Source of the DNA: PALSA-350 sp963834445
GTDB taxonomy: Bacteria > Acidobacteriota > Terriglobia > Terriglobales > Acidobacteriaceae
Reading direction: 5' to 3'
NCBI GenBank assembly: GCA_963834445.1
Contig: CAWIBU010000001.1
Location: 310,001 to 374,000 of the forward strand
DNA: 64,000 nucleotides
Position numbers and translations under genes: made by a program. This document shows positions 1 through 8,079 of this stretch, piece by piece. The notes beneath the pieces are model-generated. The model saw only the letters and a program-made list of their open reading frames with translations. It made no database searches and was not told the DNA's origin. Positions within the stretch are counted from its first letter, which is position 1, and the number at the start of each line of letters is the position of its first letter.

Positions 1-1131
1 AAACACGCCTGAGACGTATCCGTTGGGAGGCTTTGGGAACTGGAAAAACGGAGTTGAGCCCGATTGGACCATTACCTGCGCACTGAACGTGCCGTTGGAC
101 TGCGGCGTGATCTGGACTGGAATCACGCTGACGATATTCAAAAGGTTGGTGTTTGAACTGAACAGCGCTCCCACGATCGCCAGGTCCGCATTAGTCTGGC
201 AATTCGAGCCGCAGTCGCGAAAGCGCCCGGCAACCATGGTTACATTGCCGGTCAGCGTATAGGCCGCCGGTAAGACATAGGTACCGGTCTGGGTGATGGT
301 CAGCGAGTTGGGATCGACCGCATAAAAAGCGATCGTCTCATTATCGTTCATCAGGATCGCAATCTCATCGCGGCCATCATTATTGAAATCACCGACAGCG
401 ATGGCGCTGGGATTCGGTCTGAGGAGGTTAGCCTGGATGAACTCCGGCCCCATCGTCACCAGGGCGTCCTCATTGTTCGGATCGGCGGCGGCAACCACCC
501 GCATGCCCCAGTTAATGCTGGTGCTCGATGCGTAGTAGGCCAGGGTAGCGGCATACCCAGTGCCGGCAAAGTTGCCCATCGCCACCTGGACATTGACCGT
601 GCCGCCCGGTTGGAAGTTGTTGGTGAGCGAGACCGCGGTATTCCACCCCGAGCGATTGTCGAGGAACGTAAGCCGAAAATAGGTCTCGACCGGCGCGATT
701 ATCGCAACCGTGTCATTCGTCGTATTGAACATTTTGCCGGACGCTTCCGACGCAAGGACTCCGCTGCTGAAGTTGAAGGTTCCGGGAGCAGTCGACTGGG
801 TGAAGGATTGATCCACGGCCTGGGAATCGACTGCCGAGTTGCCGGTAAACAGATCAGACGTCTGCGTATTGAGAGAACCATTCCCTTGCAGACTGACCTG
901 GAGCAACTGCAGATCCTGATCCTGAAGCAGATATTTCTGGTTTCCGAGCACGTCCTGAACGCCGGTCATGGATTGGGCTCCCTGGTCGATGGAGAGCGAC
1001 TGCGTCTGCGCCGCCGCGTCGGCAGCCGGGAAGAGCGTCGCGGCCAAAGCGATGGTGGCCACCACAAGCCGCCATTTACCCGACAGAAGAGGACGATCGC
1101 AGCGGCACAGCCGCGACGAAGCCTTACACAC
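1..1131 (-). CDS. Secreted FG-GAP/VCBS-type repeat protein, 3' end beyond window
   Basis: The minus strand is open from about 1260 down to base 1, so the C-terminus is missing. The reading frame gives a hydrophobic signal segment (VVATIALAATLFPAADA) followed by a Ser/Thr/Asn/Gln-rich extracellular sequence. One clear FG-GAP/VCBS-like calcium-loop motif (VGDFNNDGRDEIAIL) lies near residue 245, as in surface beta-propellers and integrin-like repeats. No ATG precedes the signal peptide; a GTG at 1131 is the nearest plausible start and a TTG at 1146 is an alternative, so the N-terminus is uncertain. Probably an exported cell-surface or adhesion-type protein; the ligand cannot be told. Confidence 0.6.
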   Translation of the reverse strand, partial: MCKASSRLCRCDRPLLSGKWRLVVATIALAATLFPAADAAAQTQSLSIDQGAQSMTGVQDVLGNQKYLLQDQDLQLLQVSLQGNGSLNTQTSDLFTGNSAVDSQAVDQSFTQSTAPGTFNFSSGVLASEASGKMFNTTNDTVAIIAPVETYFRLTFLDNRSGWNTAVSLTNNFQPGGTVNVQVAMGNFAGTGYAATLAYYASSTSINWGMRVVAAADPNNEDALVTMGPEFIQANLLRPNPSAIAVGDFNNDGRDEIAILMNDNETIAFYAVDPNSLTITQTGTYVLPAAYTLTGNVTMVAGRFRDCGSNCQTNADLAIVGALFSSNTNLLNIVSVIPVQITPQSNGTFSAQVMVQSGSTPFFQFPKPPNGYVSGVF

Positions 1132-1453
1132 GCAATCTCGATTCAACGGTGGGAACTCCGTGGGCGCCGAGCGATTCTCATCAAGCGACCTGAGTCCCGT
1201 GAGCGGCCTGGTTAAGATTTGTCGGGGAAGCAAAGTCAATATAGCCGATGGGGATTGCGCTTTCAAGAGACTCGCACGACGGGTGCCGGCAGAGCCATGA
1301 TTTTGAAGGCGGAGCGCGCCGGACCAGCGCAACCGATCAGAGACGCCGGAGATCCGAGCAGGGCTGTCATGTGTAGCGTGGAAGGCAAGATGGGGCACCC
1401 GGAGATTTGTGGCTGGGACGGGAGGATTGTAAATTGCTTTGCTTCCTTGAGTG
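1132..1453. other. Intergenic region, no gene seen
   Basis: This stretch lies between the start of the FG-GAP-type gene and the end of thiE, both on the minus strand, so it should hold the promoter of the former. I see no convincing hairpin terminator, RNA gene or ORF with a ribosome binding site. Confidence 0.4.
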
Positions 1454-2113
1454 CTACGTCGCAGCAACGCTGGGCGCGCCCAGGCGCGCGACAAACTCTT
1501 CCACGATCTTCTGTGTCGAGATTTCTCCAATTGGTATCAGATCCGAGATCAGCGCGACCGAATCGGCCCCGGCTTCGATCACGGCAGCGCAGTTCGAGCG
1601 CGTGATGCCGCCAATCGCAACCAGCGGTTTCGTAGTCAGCGCGCGAGCCGCACGCACTCCCTGCAGACCGACCACAGGATCGGGATCCTGCTTGGATGAC
1701 GTCGCGAACACGGGCCCGATGGCCAGGTAGTCCGCAGCGCTCATGGCCGCGCTGACAAGCTGGCGTTCCCCATGCGTGGACACGCCGATCAGGATGTCTG
1801 GTCCCAAAATTGCTCTCGCGTCCGCGGCAGAATGATCCTGCTGCCCCACGTGGACGCCTTCATAATGCGCGGCGCGCAGCAGCGAAACGCGATCGTTCAG
1901 GATCAGGCAACTATTGGACGAGGGAAAGATCTGGCGTAGCCGCGCAGCCCGCTCCAGAAGTAGTTCGTCGGACGCTTCTTTATCGCGGTATTGCAGAAAG
2001 CGGATACCCGCCGCATGGAGTTCCTGGGCGAACGCTTCGATCGATATCCCGGCACGTAACAGAAGGCCGGCATCGAGAATGGGATAAAACCGGGGCAAAA
2101 CAAACCGCCGCAC
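1454..2113 (-). CDS. thiE: Thiamine-phosphate synthase
   Basis: ThiE joins hydroxymethylpyrimidine diphosphate and thiazole phosphate to thiamine monophosphate in the cytoplasm. The 219-residue product has family length and the TIM-barrel signature series: QYRDK (41-45), ILNDR (71-75), GVHVGQQD (86-93), YLAIGPVFATSSK (129-141), VAIGGI (165-170) and GADSVALIS (183-191). These carry the diphosphate/Mg and thiazole-phosphate contacts. It starts 5 bases after the accC stop and is probably translated with it. No other thiamine gene is nearby and no TPP riboswitch was seen, so expression probably follows the fatty-acid operon, which is unusual. Confidence 0.9.
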   Translation of the reverse strand: MRRFVLPRFYPILDAGLLLRAGISIEAFAQELHAAGIRFLQYRDKEASDELLLERAARLRQIFPSSNSCLILNDRVSLLRAAHYEGVHVGQQDHSAADARAILGPDILIGVSTHGERQLVSAAMSAADYLAIGPVFATSSKQDPDPVVGLQGVRAARALTTKPLVAIGGITRSNCAAVIEAGADSVALISDLIPIGEISTQKIVEEFVARLGAPSVAAT

Positions 2114-2118
2114 CCGTG

Positions 2119-3498
2119 CTACACCTGGGCGAGAATCTGCTCGCGGCGATGTTTCTCGCGTTCGAAAAAGCGCTCCATGAACTTGGTGTCGAACGACCCG
2201 TCGCGGAATTCCGGATCCTCGAGAATGCGCCGGTGCAGCGGGATGGTGGTGTGAATGCCCTCCACCACAAACATCTCAAGCGCGCGCGACATGCGCGCCA
2301 TCGCCTCCGCCCGGTCCTTGCCGTGAACAATCAGCTTCGCAATCAGCGAATCATAGTACGGGGGCACGATGCCCTCGGCGTACTGCGCCGTATCCACCCT
2401 TACGCCGTTGCCGCCGGGAACATTGAAAGCAGTGATGCGCCCGGCGGAAGGCGTGAACTTTTCCGGATGCTCGGCATTGACCCGGCACTCGATCGCGTGG
2501 CCGCGAATCGGCACCGTCTCGGGAAGAATGCTGCTCAGATGTTCGCCGCCGGCGATACGCAACTGCGCCTTCACCAGGTCCACACCCGTCACCGCCTCGG
2601 TTACCGGATGCTCTACCTGGATGCGCGTGTTCATTTCAATGAAGTACAGCTTGCCATCCTCATCCATAAGGAACTCAACCGTGCCGGCATTCTGATAGCC
2701 AATCGCGGTGAGACATCGCTTCAGCGTCTTGGCGATGTCTTCGCGTATCCTGGGCGTGATTTGCAGCGAAGGCGCCTCTTCAATCAGCTTCTGGTGACGG
2801 CGCTGGATGGAACACTCGCGCTCGCCCAGTGAAACCACGTTGCCATGCTCATCCGCCAGGATCTGAAACTCGATGTGGCGCGGCCGCTCGATGAACTTCT
2901 CCATATAGAGGTCGCCGTTGCCGAAGGCATTCTGGGCCTCGGTCTGTGCGGCCTGGTAAAGCTGGGGTAGTTCCTCCTCCGAGCGAATGACGCGCATGCC
3001 CCGTCCCCCGCCGCCTGCAGAAGCTTTGAGGATGACCGGAAAGCCGACCGAGCGCGCCCACGCCAGCGCCTCATCTTCACTCTGCAGCACGCCGTCGGAA
3101 CCCGGCAGAATCGGGACCTTCGCCTTCTTCATCGCCTGGCGGGCTTTTTCTTTTTCGCCCATCAAGCGGGTGGCTTCCGGGGTGGGCCCGATGAATTTGA
3201 TATTCGACGCCCGGCAAACCTCGGCGAAGTTGGCGTTTTCGCTCAGCAATCCGTAGCCCGGATGAATCGCATCCACGTCGGCAATTTCCGCAGCCGAGAT
3301 CACCGCCGGCACGTTGAGGTAGCTATCCGCGGAGCGAGGCGGTCCGATGCAGATGGCCTCATCGGCAAAACGGACGTGCAGCGAATTGCGATCCGCTTCG
3401 CTGTAGATGGCGACCGTGCGGATGCCCAGCTCCTTGCAGGCGCAGATCACGCGAAGTGCGATTTCGCCGCGATTGGCGATCAGTAATTTTCGAAACAT
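2119..3498 (-). CDS. accC: Acetyl-CoA carboxylase, biotin carboxylase subunit
   Basis: This subunit carboxylates the biotin on AccB using ATP and bicarbonate, the first half-reaction of malonyl-CoA formation. The ATG at 3498 begins MFRKLLIANRGEIALR, the canonical N-terminus, giving 459 residues; an ATG 33 bases upstream would add a non-conserved leader. Visible motifs are the biotin carboxylase N-domain, the ATP-grasp Gly-rich loop GGGGRGMRVI, ECSIQRRHQK, the metal/catalytic segment IEMNTRIQVEHPVTE and the C-domain. It follows accB by 130 bases, and the gap holds a hairpin-forming repeat. It precedes thiE by 5 bases. Assignment is firm. Confidence 0.96.
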   Translation of the reverse strand: MFRKLLIANRGEIALRVICACKELGIRTVAIYSEADRNSLHVRFADEAICIGPPRSADSYLNVPAVISAAEIADVDAIHPGYGLLSENANFAEVCRASNIKFIGPTPEATRLMGEKEKARQAMKKAKVPILPGSDGVLQSEDEALAWARSVGFPVILKASAGGGGRGMRVIRSEEELPQLYQAAQTEAQNAFGNGDLYMEKFIERPRHIEFQILADEHGNVVSLGERECSIQRRHQKLIEEAPSLQITPRIREDIAKTLKRCLTAIGYQNAGTVEFLMDEDGKLYFIEMNTRIQVEHPVTEAVTGVDLVKAQLRIAGGEHLSSILPETVPIRGHAIECRVNAEHPEKFTPSAGRITAFNVPGGNGVRVDTAQYAEGIVPPYYDSLIAKLIVHGKDRAEAMARMSRALEMFVVEGIHTTIPLHRRILEDPEFRDGSFDTKFMERFFEREKHRREQILAQV

Positions 3499-3540
3499 AG
3501 GTTCCCGGGGGTTCGTTGAGCATTGTTGCAATCCATGAAA

Positions 3541-3620
3541 ACCGAAGCGGGACGCCCGACTGCCCTTTTCTCAAGAAAAGGCCAAGATGGCGTTCGCCAG
3601 AAAGTTCACAGTAATTGCGA
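3541..3620. repeat. 80-bp dispersed repeat, copy A, with internal hairpin
   Basis: This segment matches 9578-9657 without gaps at about 55 of 80 positions by hand alignment. Its centre forms a short stem (CCTTTTCT / AGAAAAGG). Both copies sit at the 3' end of a minus-strand gene (accB here, queG there), in the same orientation. It could attenuate or process the accB-accC transcript, or be an interspersed palindromic element. Confidence 0.5.
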
Positions 3621-3628
3621 CAATACGG

Positions 3629-4132
3629 TTAGTGAACGCGAAGGGCAAAGAGCGGCTGACCGTATTCCACTGGTTGGCCATTGGTGACCAGGCGTTTGAC
3701 CACTTCGCCGGCCGCGTCCGATTCGATCTCGTTCATCAGCTTCATGGCTTCGACGATGCAGAGCACCTGACCGTTCTCCACCTCATCCCCGATCTTGACA
3801 AAAGCCGCAGAACCGGGCGAAGACAACTCGTAAAACGTACCCACGATCGGCGACTTCACGATATGCAGTCCCTTTTCCGGGTCAACCGGCGCCTCAGCGG
3901 GAGGAGCATCCACCGCATGAATTCCCTGCGCAGCAACGGGCACCGGCGGCTGGGAGCTCAACAAATGACCAAGCCGTGCGAGTTCAAGTGCCGAAGCCGG
4001 CGACCCCTGCGTAGAACTGCCAAACTTGATACGTACTTTCGTGTCGCCGTGTTCGTGTTCGAACTCGCCGATCCCATTCTCTTTGAGGAACTCGATCAGT
4101 TCCTTTAACTCATTGATTTCATCAGGCGTCAT
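3629..4132 (-). CDS. accB: Biotin carboxyl carrier protein of acetyl-CoA carboxylase
   Basis: AccB carries the biotin that shuttles CO2 between AccC and the carboxyltransferase. The 167-residue protein has an N-terminal helical domain (MTPDEINELKELIEF), an Ala/Pro-rich linker (about 60-90) and a C-terminal biotinyl domain with EAMKLMNEIE; the biotinylated lysine is K131. The linker plus the typical thumb region fit bacterial BCCP. It lies 31 bases after pepQ, giving the order pepQ-accB-accC; in many bacteria efp lies between pepQ and accB, and it is absent here. Confidence 0.96.
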   Translation of the reverse strand: MTPDEINELKELIEFLKENGIGEFEHEHGDTKVRIKFGSSTQGSPASALELARLGHLLSSQPPVPVAAQGIHAVDAPPAEAPVDPEKGLHIVKSPIVGTFYELSSPGSAAFVKIGDEVENGQVLCIVEAMKLMNEIESDAAGEVVKRLVTNGQPVEYGQPLFALRVH

Positions 4133-4163
4133 GAATCTCTCGTCTGCTTTAAAGCTCGGGATT

Positions 4164-5246
4164 TTAGAGTTGCGTCCAGCCGGTGGAGGCCGGCGTCAAG
4201 ACTTGTCCACCCTCGCGGGTAACGGCAACCATATCCTCGATGCGCACTCCAAACTGACCTTCCAGGTAGACACCGGGCTCGATGGTGATGACCATTCCCG
4301 GCAAAAGGGACTGCGACTGATCCGCGGCAATGCGGGGTGTTTCATGAATTTCAAGTCCGACGCCGTGACCGGTGGAGTGGGTAAAGTACTCTGCCAGTCC
4401 AGCCTTTCGCAGGACACTACGGGCTGCTTCGTCAACGTCTCCACAGGGGGCCCCAGGCTTGACCGCATCCACCGCCGCCTGTTGCGCCTCCCGCACAGCA
4501 TCATACGTGAAGCGCTCCCTCTGTGTCGGCTTTCCCAGGTACACCGTGCGTGTCATATCCGAGCAATAACCCCTGAGGATAACACCGAAGTCCAGCGTTA
4601 AGAAGCCTTTGCGCGGCAACCCCTGGGCTGTTGCATGACCGTGGGGAAACGAAGAGCGCACCCCGCTGGCAACAATAGTTGCAAACGACATGCCCTCCGC
4701 GCCCCGCGCTCGGGCGCCGTGCTCGAGCAGCGCGGCCACCGTGGTCTCAGGCATCCCCGGCTGTAGTTGGGGTAAAAGTTCATGGAACAGTTCGACCCCC
4801 AGCTCGGCAGCCTGCTTCATCAGCAGAACCTCGTCTTCATCCTTGATCAGGCGAAGGTTTGGAACCAGAGGCTCAGCTAGCGGCTGAAAGAATCCGCGGT
4901 GCCCGGGGATGGCTTTGCGGTAAAGCGACAACGCGGCCACCGTAGTCGTTTGCGGTTCAAAAGAACAGTGCTTGACCCCGCTCACGGCCAGCCACTGGCA
5001 AGCCTCGGTGGCCGCCGACTTGGGCGCGATCACCACCCTGGCGCCGCTGGTCTCTTGCCGCGCCTGCGCGGTGTACCGGCCATCGGTAAACAGGGCAGCG
5101 CGGTTCGCCGTGATGCCGAGAAATGCGTTGGAGCCGGTAAATCCACACAAATATCGCACATCGGGCAGATGAGTCACTAATAAGCTCTCAATACCCTGTT
5201 GCTTCATCTGGCGGCGCAGCGATCGGAGCCGTCGTACATGATCCAT
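4164..5246 (-). CDS. pepQ: M24 metallopeptidase, Xaa-Pro aminopeptidase/dipeptidase type
   Basis: A cytoplasmic pita-bread-fold dinuclear metallopeptidase that cleaves X-Pro bonds. I start it at the ATG at 5246 (MDHVRRLRSLRRQMKQQGI), giving 360 residues, because this is where family proteins begin; the frame is open further upstream, and the GAGGG just before this ATG is very close, so the start is not certain. The five metal ligands are visible: D219, D230 (within YCSDMTRT), H294 (STGHGVG), E323 (TIEPGVY) and E337 (VRIED). The N-terminal creatinase-like domain spans about 5-135. First gene of the pepQ-accB-accC-thiE group and divergent from the DAHP synthase. Confidence 0.9.
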   Translation of the reverse strand: MDHVRRLRSLRRQMKQQGIESLLVTHLPDVRYLCGFTGSNAFLGITANRAALFTDGRYTAQARQETSGARVVIAPKSAATEACQWLAVSGVKHCSFEPQTTTVAALSLYRKAIPGHRGFFQPLAEPLVPNLRLIKDEDEVLLMKQAAELGVELFHELLPQLQPGMPETTVAALLEHGARARGAEGMSFATIVASGVRSSFPHGHATAQGLPRKGFLTLDFGVILRGYCSDMTRTVYLGKPTQRERFTYDAVREAQQAAVDAVKPGAPCGDVDEAARSVLRKAGLAEYFTHSTGHGVGLEIHETPRIAADQSQSLLPGMVITIEPGVYLEGQFGVRIEDMVAVTREGGQVLTPASTGWTQL

Positions 5247-5394
5247 TCCCTCAGGTATATCAGGACAGTGGACTCGCTGGTGGAAGGTTTGGGAAACCTC
5301 ACCATCCTGACCCAGCGCTCTTTTCGCCTCCGTACCATTGCCGCAGGTCACTGTAGCCAGTACACTTAGAGTGCAAAGAAAGGCCATTTACTCC

Positions 5395-6459
5395 ATGCTC
5401 GTGGTCATGAAACCGCAGGCGACCCCGGAAGAAATCCAGGCGGTCTGCGAACAAATTCAGGTCTTGGGATTTCGCGCGCACCCGATGCCGGGCGCACAAC
5501 GCACCGCCATCGGCATTACCGGCAACAGCGGCGCCGTCGATCAGGGCGGCCTGGAAGAACTCTCCGGCGTCGCCGAAGTGATCCGGGTGTCAAAGCCCTA
5601 CAAGCTGGTGAGCCGTGACGTAAAGCAGGAAGACACGGTCATTTCGTTTCCGGGAACGAACGCGACCATTGGCGGCCGCGATCTCGCGGTGATCGCCGGG
5701 CCGTGCTCCATCGAATCCCGCGAGCAGGCCTTTGCCGCCGCGGAGCAGGTCGCGCGCGCCGGCGCCCAGTTCTTTCGCGGGGGCGCTTACAAACCCCGCA
5801 CCTCTCCTTATGCCTTTCAAGGGATGGGGGAAGAGGGCCTGAAGATCATGGCGGAGATTCGCGATGTCTTCGGCTTGCGCATCGTGACCGAAGCGCTCGA
5901 TAACGAAAGTCTCGACCTGGTGGCCGAGTACGCCGACGTGATCCAGATCGGCGCTCGCAACATGCAGAACTTCTCCCTGTTGAAACGCGCCGGGCGCACC
6001 CGCAAGCCAGTGCTGGTCAAGCGCGGTATGTCAGCGACCCTGGACGAACTGCTAATGTCGGCCGAGTACGTGATGAGCGAGGGCAACTACCAGGTGATTC
6101 TCTGCGAGCGCGGCGTACGCACGTTTGCCGATCACACCCGCAATACACTCGACCTGAGCATCGTGCCCGCGGTGCAGAGGCTCAGCCATTTGCCCATCAT
6201 TGTCGATCCCAGCCATGGCACCGGCAAGCGCAACATGGTTTTGCCGCTGGCTCGCGCAGGCGTAGCCGTAGGCGCCGACGGACTGATGATCGAAGTACAT
6301 CACGCGCCCGATAAGGCCCTCTCCGACGGAGCGCAGTCGCTCTATCCCGATCAGTTCGTGGAACTGATGGAGGAAATTACCCCCATCGCCGCAGCGGTAC
6401 ACCGCTCTCTGCCTCGCGGAATCAGGGTTGCCGAGCCCATAATTGCCGGCAGGGGTTAG
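5395..6459 (+). CDS. aroF: 3-deoxy-7-phosphoheptulonate (DAHP) synthase, type I-beta
   Basis: Condenses phosphoenolpyruvate and erythrose-4-phosphate in the first step of the shikimate pathway. From the ATG at 5395 (MLVVMKPQATPEE) the product has 354 residues: an N-terminal ferredoxin-like regulatory domain (about 1-70), then the TIM barrel with AGPCSIES (101-108), RGGAYKPRTSPYAFQG (128-143), LVKRG (207-211), CERG (237-240) and DPSHGTG (271-277). The domain order fits the I-beta subfamily, in which the N-terminal domain mediates feedback inhibition by Tyr or Phe. The 148-base space to divergent pepQ should hold promoters for both. An in-frame ATG at 5338 would add a leader I judge non-coding. 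Confidence 0.94.
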   Translation: MLVVMKPQATPEEIQAVCEQIQVLGFRAHPMPGAQRTAIGITGNSGAVDQGGLEELSGVAEVIRVSKPYKLVSRDVKQEDTVISFPGTNATIGGRDLAVIAGPCSIESREQAFAAAEQVARAGAQFFRGGAYKPRTSPYAFQGMGEEGLKIMAEIRDVFGLRIVTEALDNESLDLVAEYADVIQIGARNMQNFSLLKRAGRTRKPVLVKRGMSATLDELLMSAEYVMSEGNYQVILCERGVRTFADHTRNTLDLSIVPAVQRLSHLPIIVDPSHGTGKRNMVLPLARAGVAVGADGLMIEVHHAPDKALSDGAQSLYPDQFVELMEEITPIAAAVHRSLPRGIRVAEPIIAGRG

Positions 6460-6461
6460 CG

Positions 6462-7598
6462 CTGCCCCGCTGGCTTCCATGGCTGCTGCTGATCGCGCTG
6501 GGAGCATCGGGTTGTCAGCATCACGATGACTACCCGGCAAATTACCGTGAGTACGCCTACATCAGCAATGGCGGCAGCAACACGGTAACCGTCCTCGACC
6601 TGGTCAACATGCGCCAGGACCGTGTGATTGCGGTGGGCGCCGGGCCTTCCGGGTTGGCTGTCAATCCGCACCGCAACGAGGTGTATGTCGCCAATTCCGG
6701 CAGCGGCACCGTTTCCGTGATCAACACGGAAACCAACACCGTGGCGGCGACGATTCGCGTCCAGCGCCAGCCTCATTTCATCGATGTGGATGTCGAGGGG
6801 AAACGCGCCTATGTCGCCAACTCCGGTTCCAACAACGTTTCGGTGATCGATCTCGGGCTGCGCCGCGAAATCGGCGTCATCGGCGCCGGGGTGGGGCCGG
6901 GCGTAGCGCGTATTGCAAACGACGGAAAAACGTTAGTGATTACCAATCGCGTCAGCGGCAGCGTCAGCATCGCAGATGCACCTTCCTTCAAAGTAAGAAG
7001 CAGCTTCGATCATTGCCCGGGCGCCACGGATGCCATCATTCTGCAGGATTCTTCCAAGGCGTTCATCACCTGCTCCGGTGGTCACCAGATCATGGTGATC
7101 GGTCTGGCGCATAGCGCGGGCAACGAACCCGCCGCGGCCGACACGCTTCTCAGCTTTCTCGATGTGGGCAAGACGCCGATGCAGATTGCGTTGAAGCCGG
7201 ATGGCGGCGAGGCGTTCGTCTCCAACTACGACAGCGACACAATTTCGGAGATCACTACGTCTTCGAATGAAGTGGGTGGCGCATACCTGATGGGGGCCCA
7301 CCCGATCCGCGGACTGGTCAATGCGGACAACTCGCTCTTATATGTGAGTGACTACAGCGCCGGCCGGGTGGGCATATACAGCATCGACGACGGCAAGGTC
7401 GTCGGTTCGGTAAAGGTAGGGGAAGGCCCCGACGCCCTGGCCTTTTCCGCTTCGGGCCGTCTTCTCTTAGCCGTGAACGCGCAATCCGGGGATATCGCCG
7501 CCATTCGAACCGGCCCGGATCCCGCTTCCCTGCTCACACTCTTTCCTGCCGGCCGCGCCCCCAACGACATCGTGGTGAAAGCTTTCCTCGCGCACTGA
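6462..7598 (+). CDS. Lipoprotein with YVTN/NHL-type beta-propeller repeats
   Basis: The product has repeated blades of the YVTN family (VYVANSGSGTVSVINTET, AYVANSGSNNVSVIDLG, AFVSNYDSDTISEITT), a fold used by secreted surface proteins. Reading the frame upstream of the first ATG (6609) adds a complete blade start (EYAYISNGGSNTVTVLD) and a lipoprotein signal, LPRWLPWLLLIALGASGC, with the lipidated Cys at residue 18. No ATG, GTG or TTG is available before it; a CTG at 6462, three bases after the aroF stop, is the only near-cognate start, suggesting translational coupling. If 6609 were the start, the protein would lack its signal and part of a blade. Role unknown; likely exported. Confidence 0.7.
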   Translation: MPRWLPWLLLIALGASGCQHHDDYPANYREYAYISNGGSNTVTVLDLVNMRQDRVIAVGAGPSGLAVNPHRNEVYVANSGSGTVSVINTETNTVAATIRVQRQPHFIDVDVEGKRAYVANSGSNNVSVIDLGLRREIGVIGAGVGPGVARIANDGKTLVITNRVSGSVSIADAPSFKVRSSFDHCPGATDAIILQDSSKAFITCSGGHQIMVIGLAHSAGNEPAAADTLLSFLDVGKTPMQIALKPDGGEAFVSNYDSDTISEITTSSNEVGGAYLMGAHPIRGLVNADNSLLYVSDYSAGRVGIYSIDDGKVVGSVKVGEGPDALAFSASGRLLLAVNAQSGDIAAIRTGPDPASLLTLFPAGRAPNDIVVKAFLAH

Positions 7599-8079
7599 GC
7601 CAGGGGTTTGAAAAATCTCCGTTCGGGTAGGATAACGAGCGCCTCGCCATAGCATGCGTCCTCGCCATAGCATGCGTCCTCGCCACAGCAAGCGTCCTCG
7701 CCGCAGCGAGCATCCTCGCCGCAGCGAGCATTAGTCCCGTAGGGACGGCTGAAAAGCCCAGGACGTAGTCCTGGGTAACGGCCCATCCGAAGGATGCAGT
7801 CCCGTAGGGACGGCTGATAGTCCCCAGGATGAAATCCTGGGTTATGTTCGACAATGGAGAGCAGCCGAAGGTACACAGGACTATCGTCCTTCCTCCTTCA
7901 GCCGTCCCTACGGGACTGGTCTCGTAATTCAACGGGAACCCAGGATTGCATCCCGGATTGCATCCCGGATTGCATCCCGGATTGCATCCTGGGCTACTTT
8001 CAGCCGTCCCTGCGGGACTATGCTCGCTGCGGGACTATGCTCGCTGCGGCGACTAAGCTCGCGGCGGCGGGGGTGCTCG
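7599..8079. repeat. Repeat island: tandem and inverted short repeats between convergent genes
   Basis: Four repeat classes lie between the 3' ends of the propeller gene and yihY. (1) About five 18-bp tandem units of the form GCGTCCTCGCCATAGCAT near 7639-7730. (2) AGTCCCGTAGGGACGGCTGA near 7733-7752 and 7798-7818, present inverted near 7896-7918 and 8000-8018. (3) Hairpins CCCAGGACGTAGTCCTGGG and CCCAGGATGAAATCCTGGG (about 7758-7845). (4) Four perfect or near-perfect 12-bp units GGATTGCATCCC at about 7942-7990, each self-complementary. A 17-bp unit GGGACTATGCTCGCTGC is doubled near 8014-8047. No coding potential; the short peptides encoded are only the repeats translated. Confidence 0.85.

Noticed and set aside
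1810..2832. Plus-strand open frame of 340 codons over thiE and accC
   Set aside because: Antisense to two well-defined genes, Arg/His-rich, without a family resemblance.
7900..8060. Possible CRISPR array in the tandem repeats
   Set aside because: The 12-, 17- and 18-bp units abut directly with no spacers of constant length and no cas genes are near.
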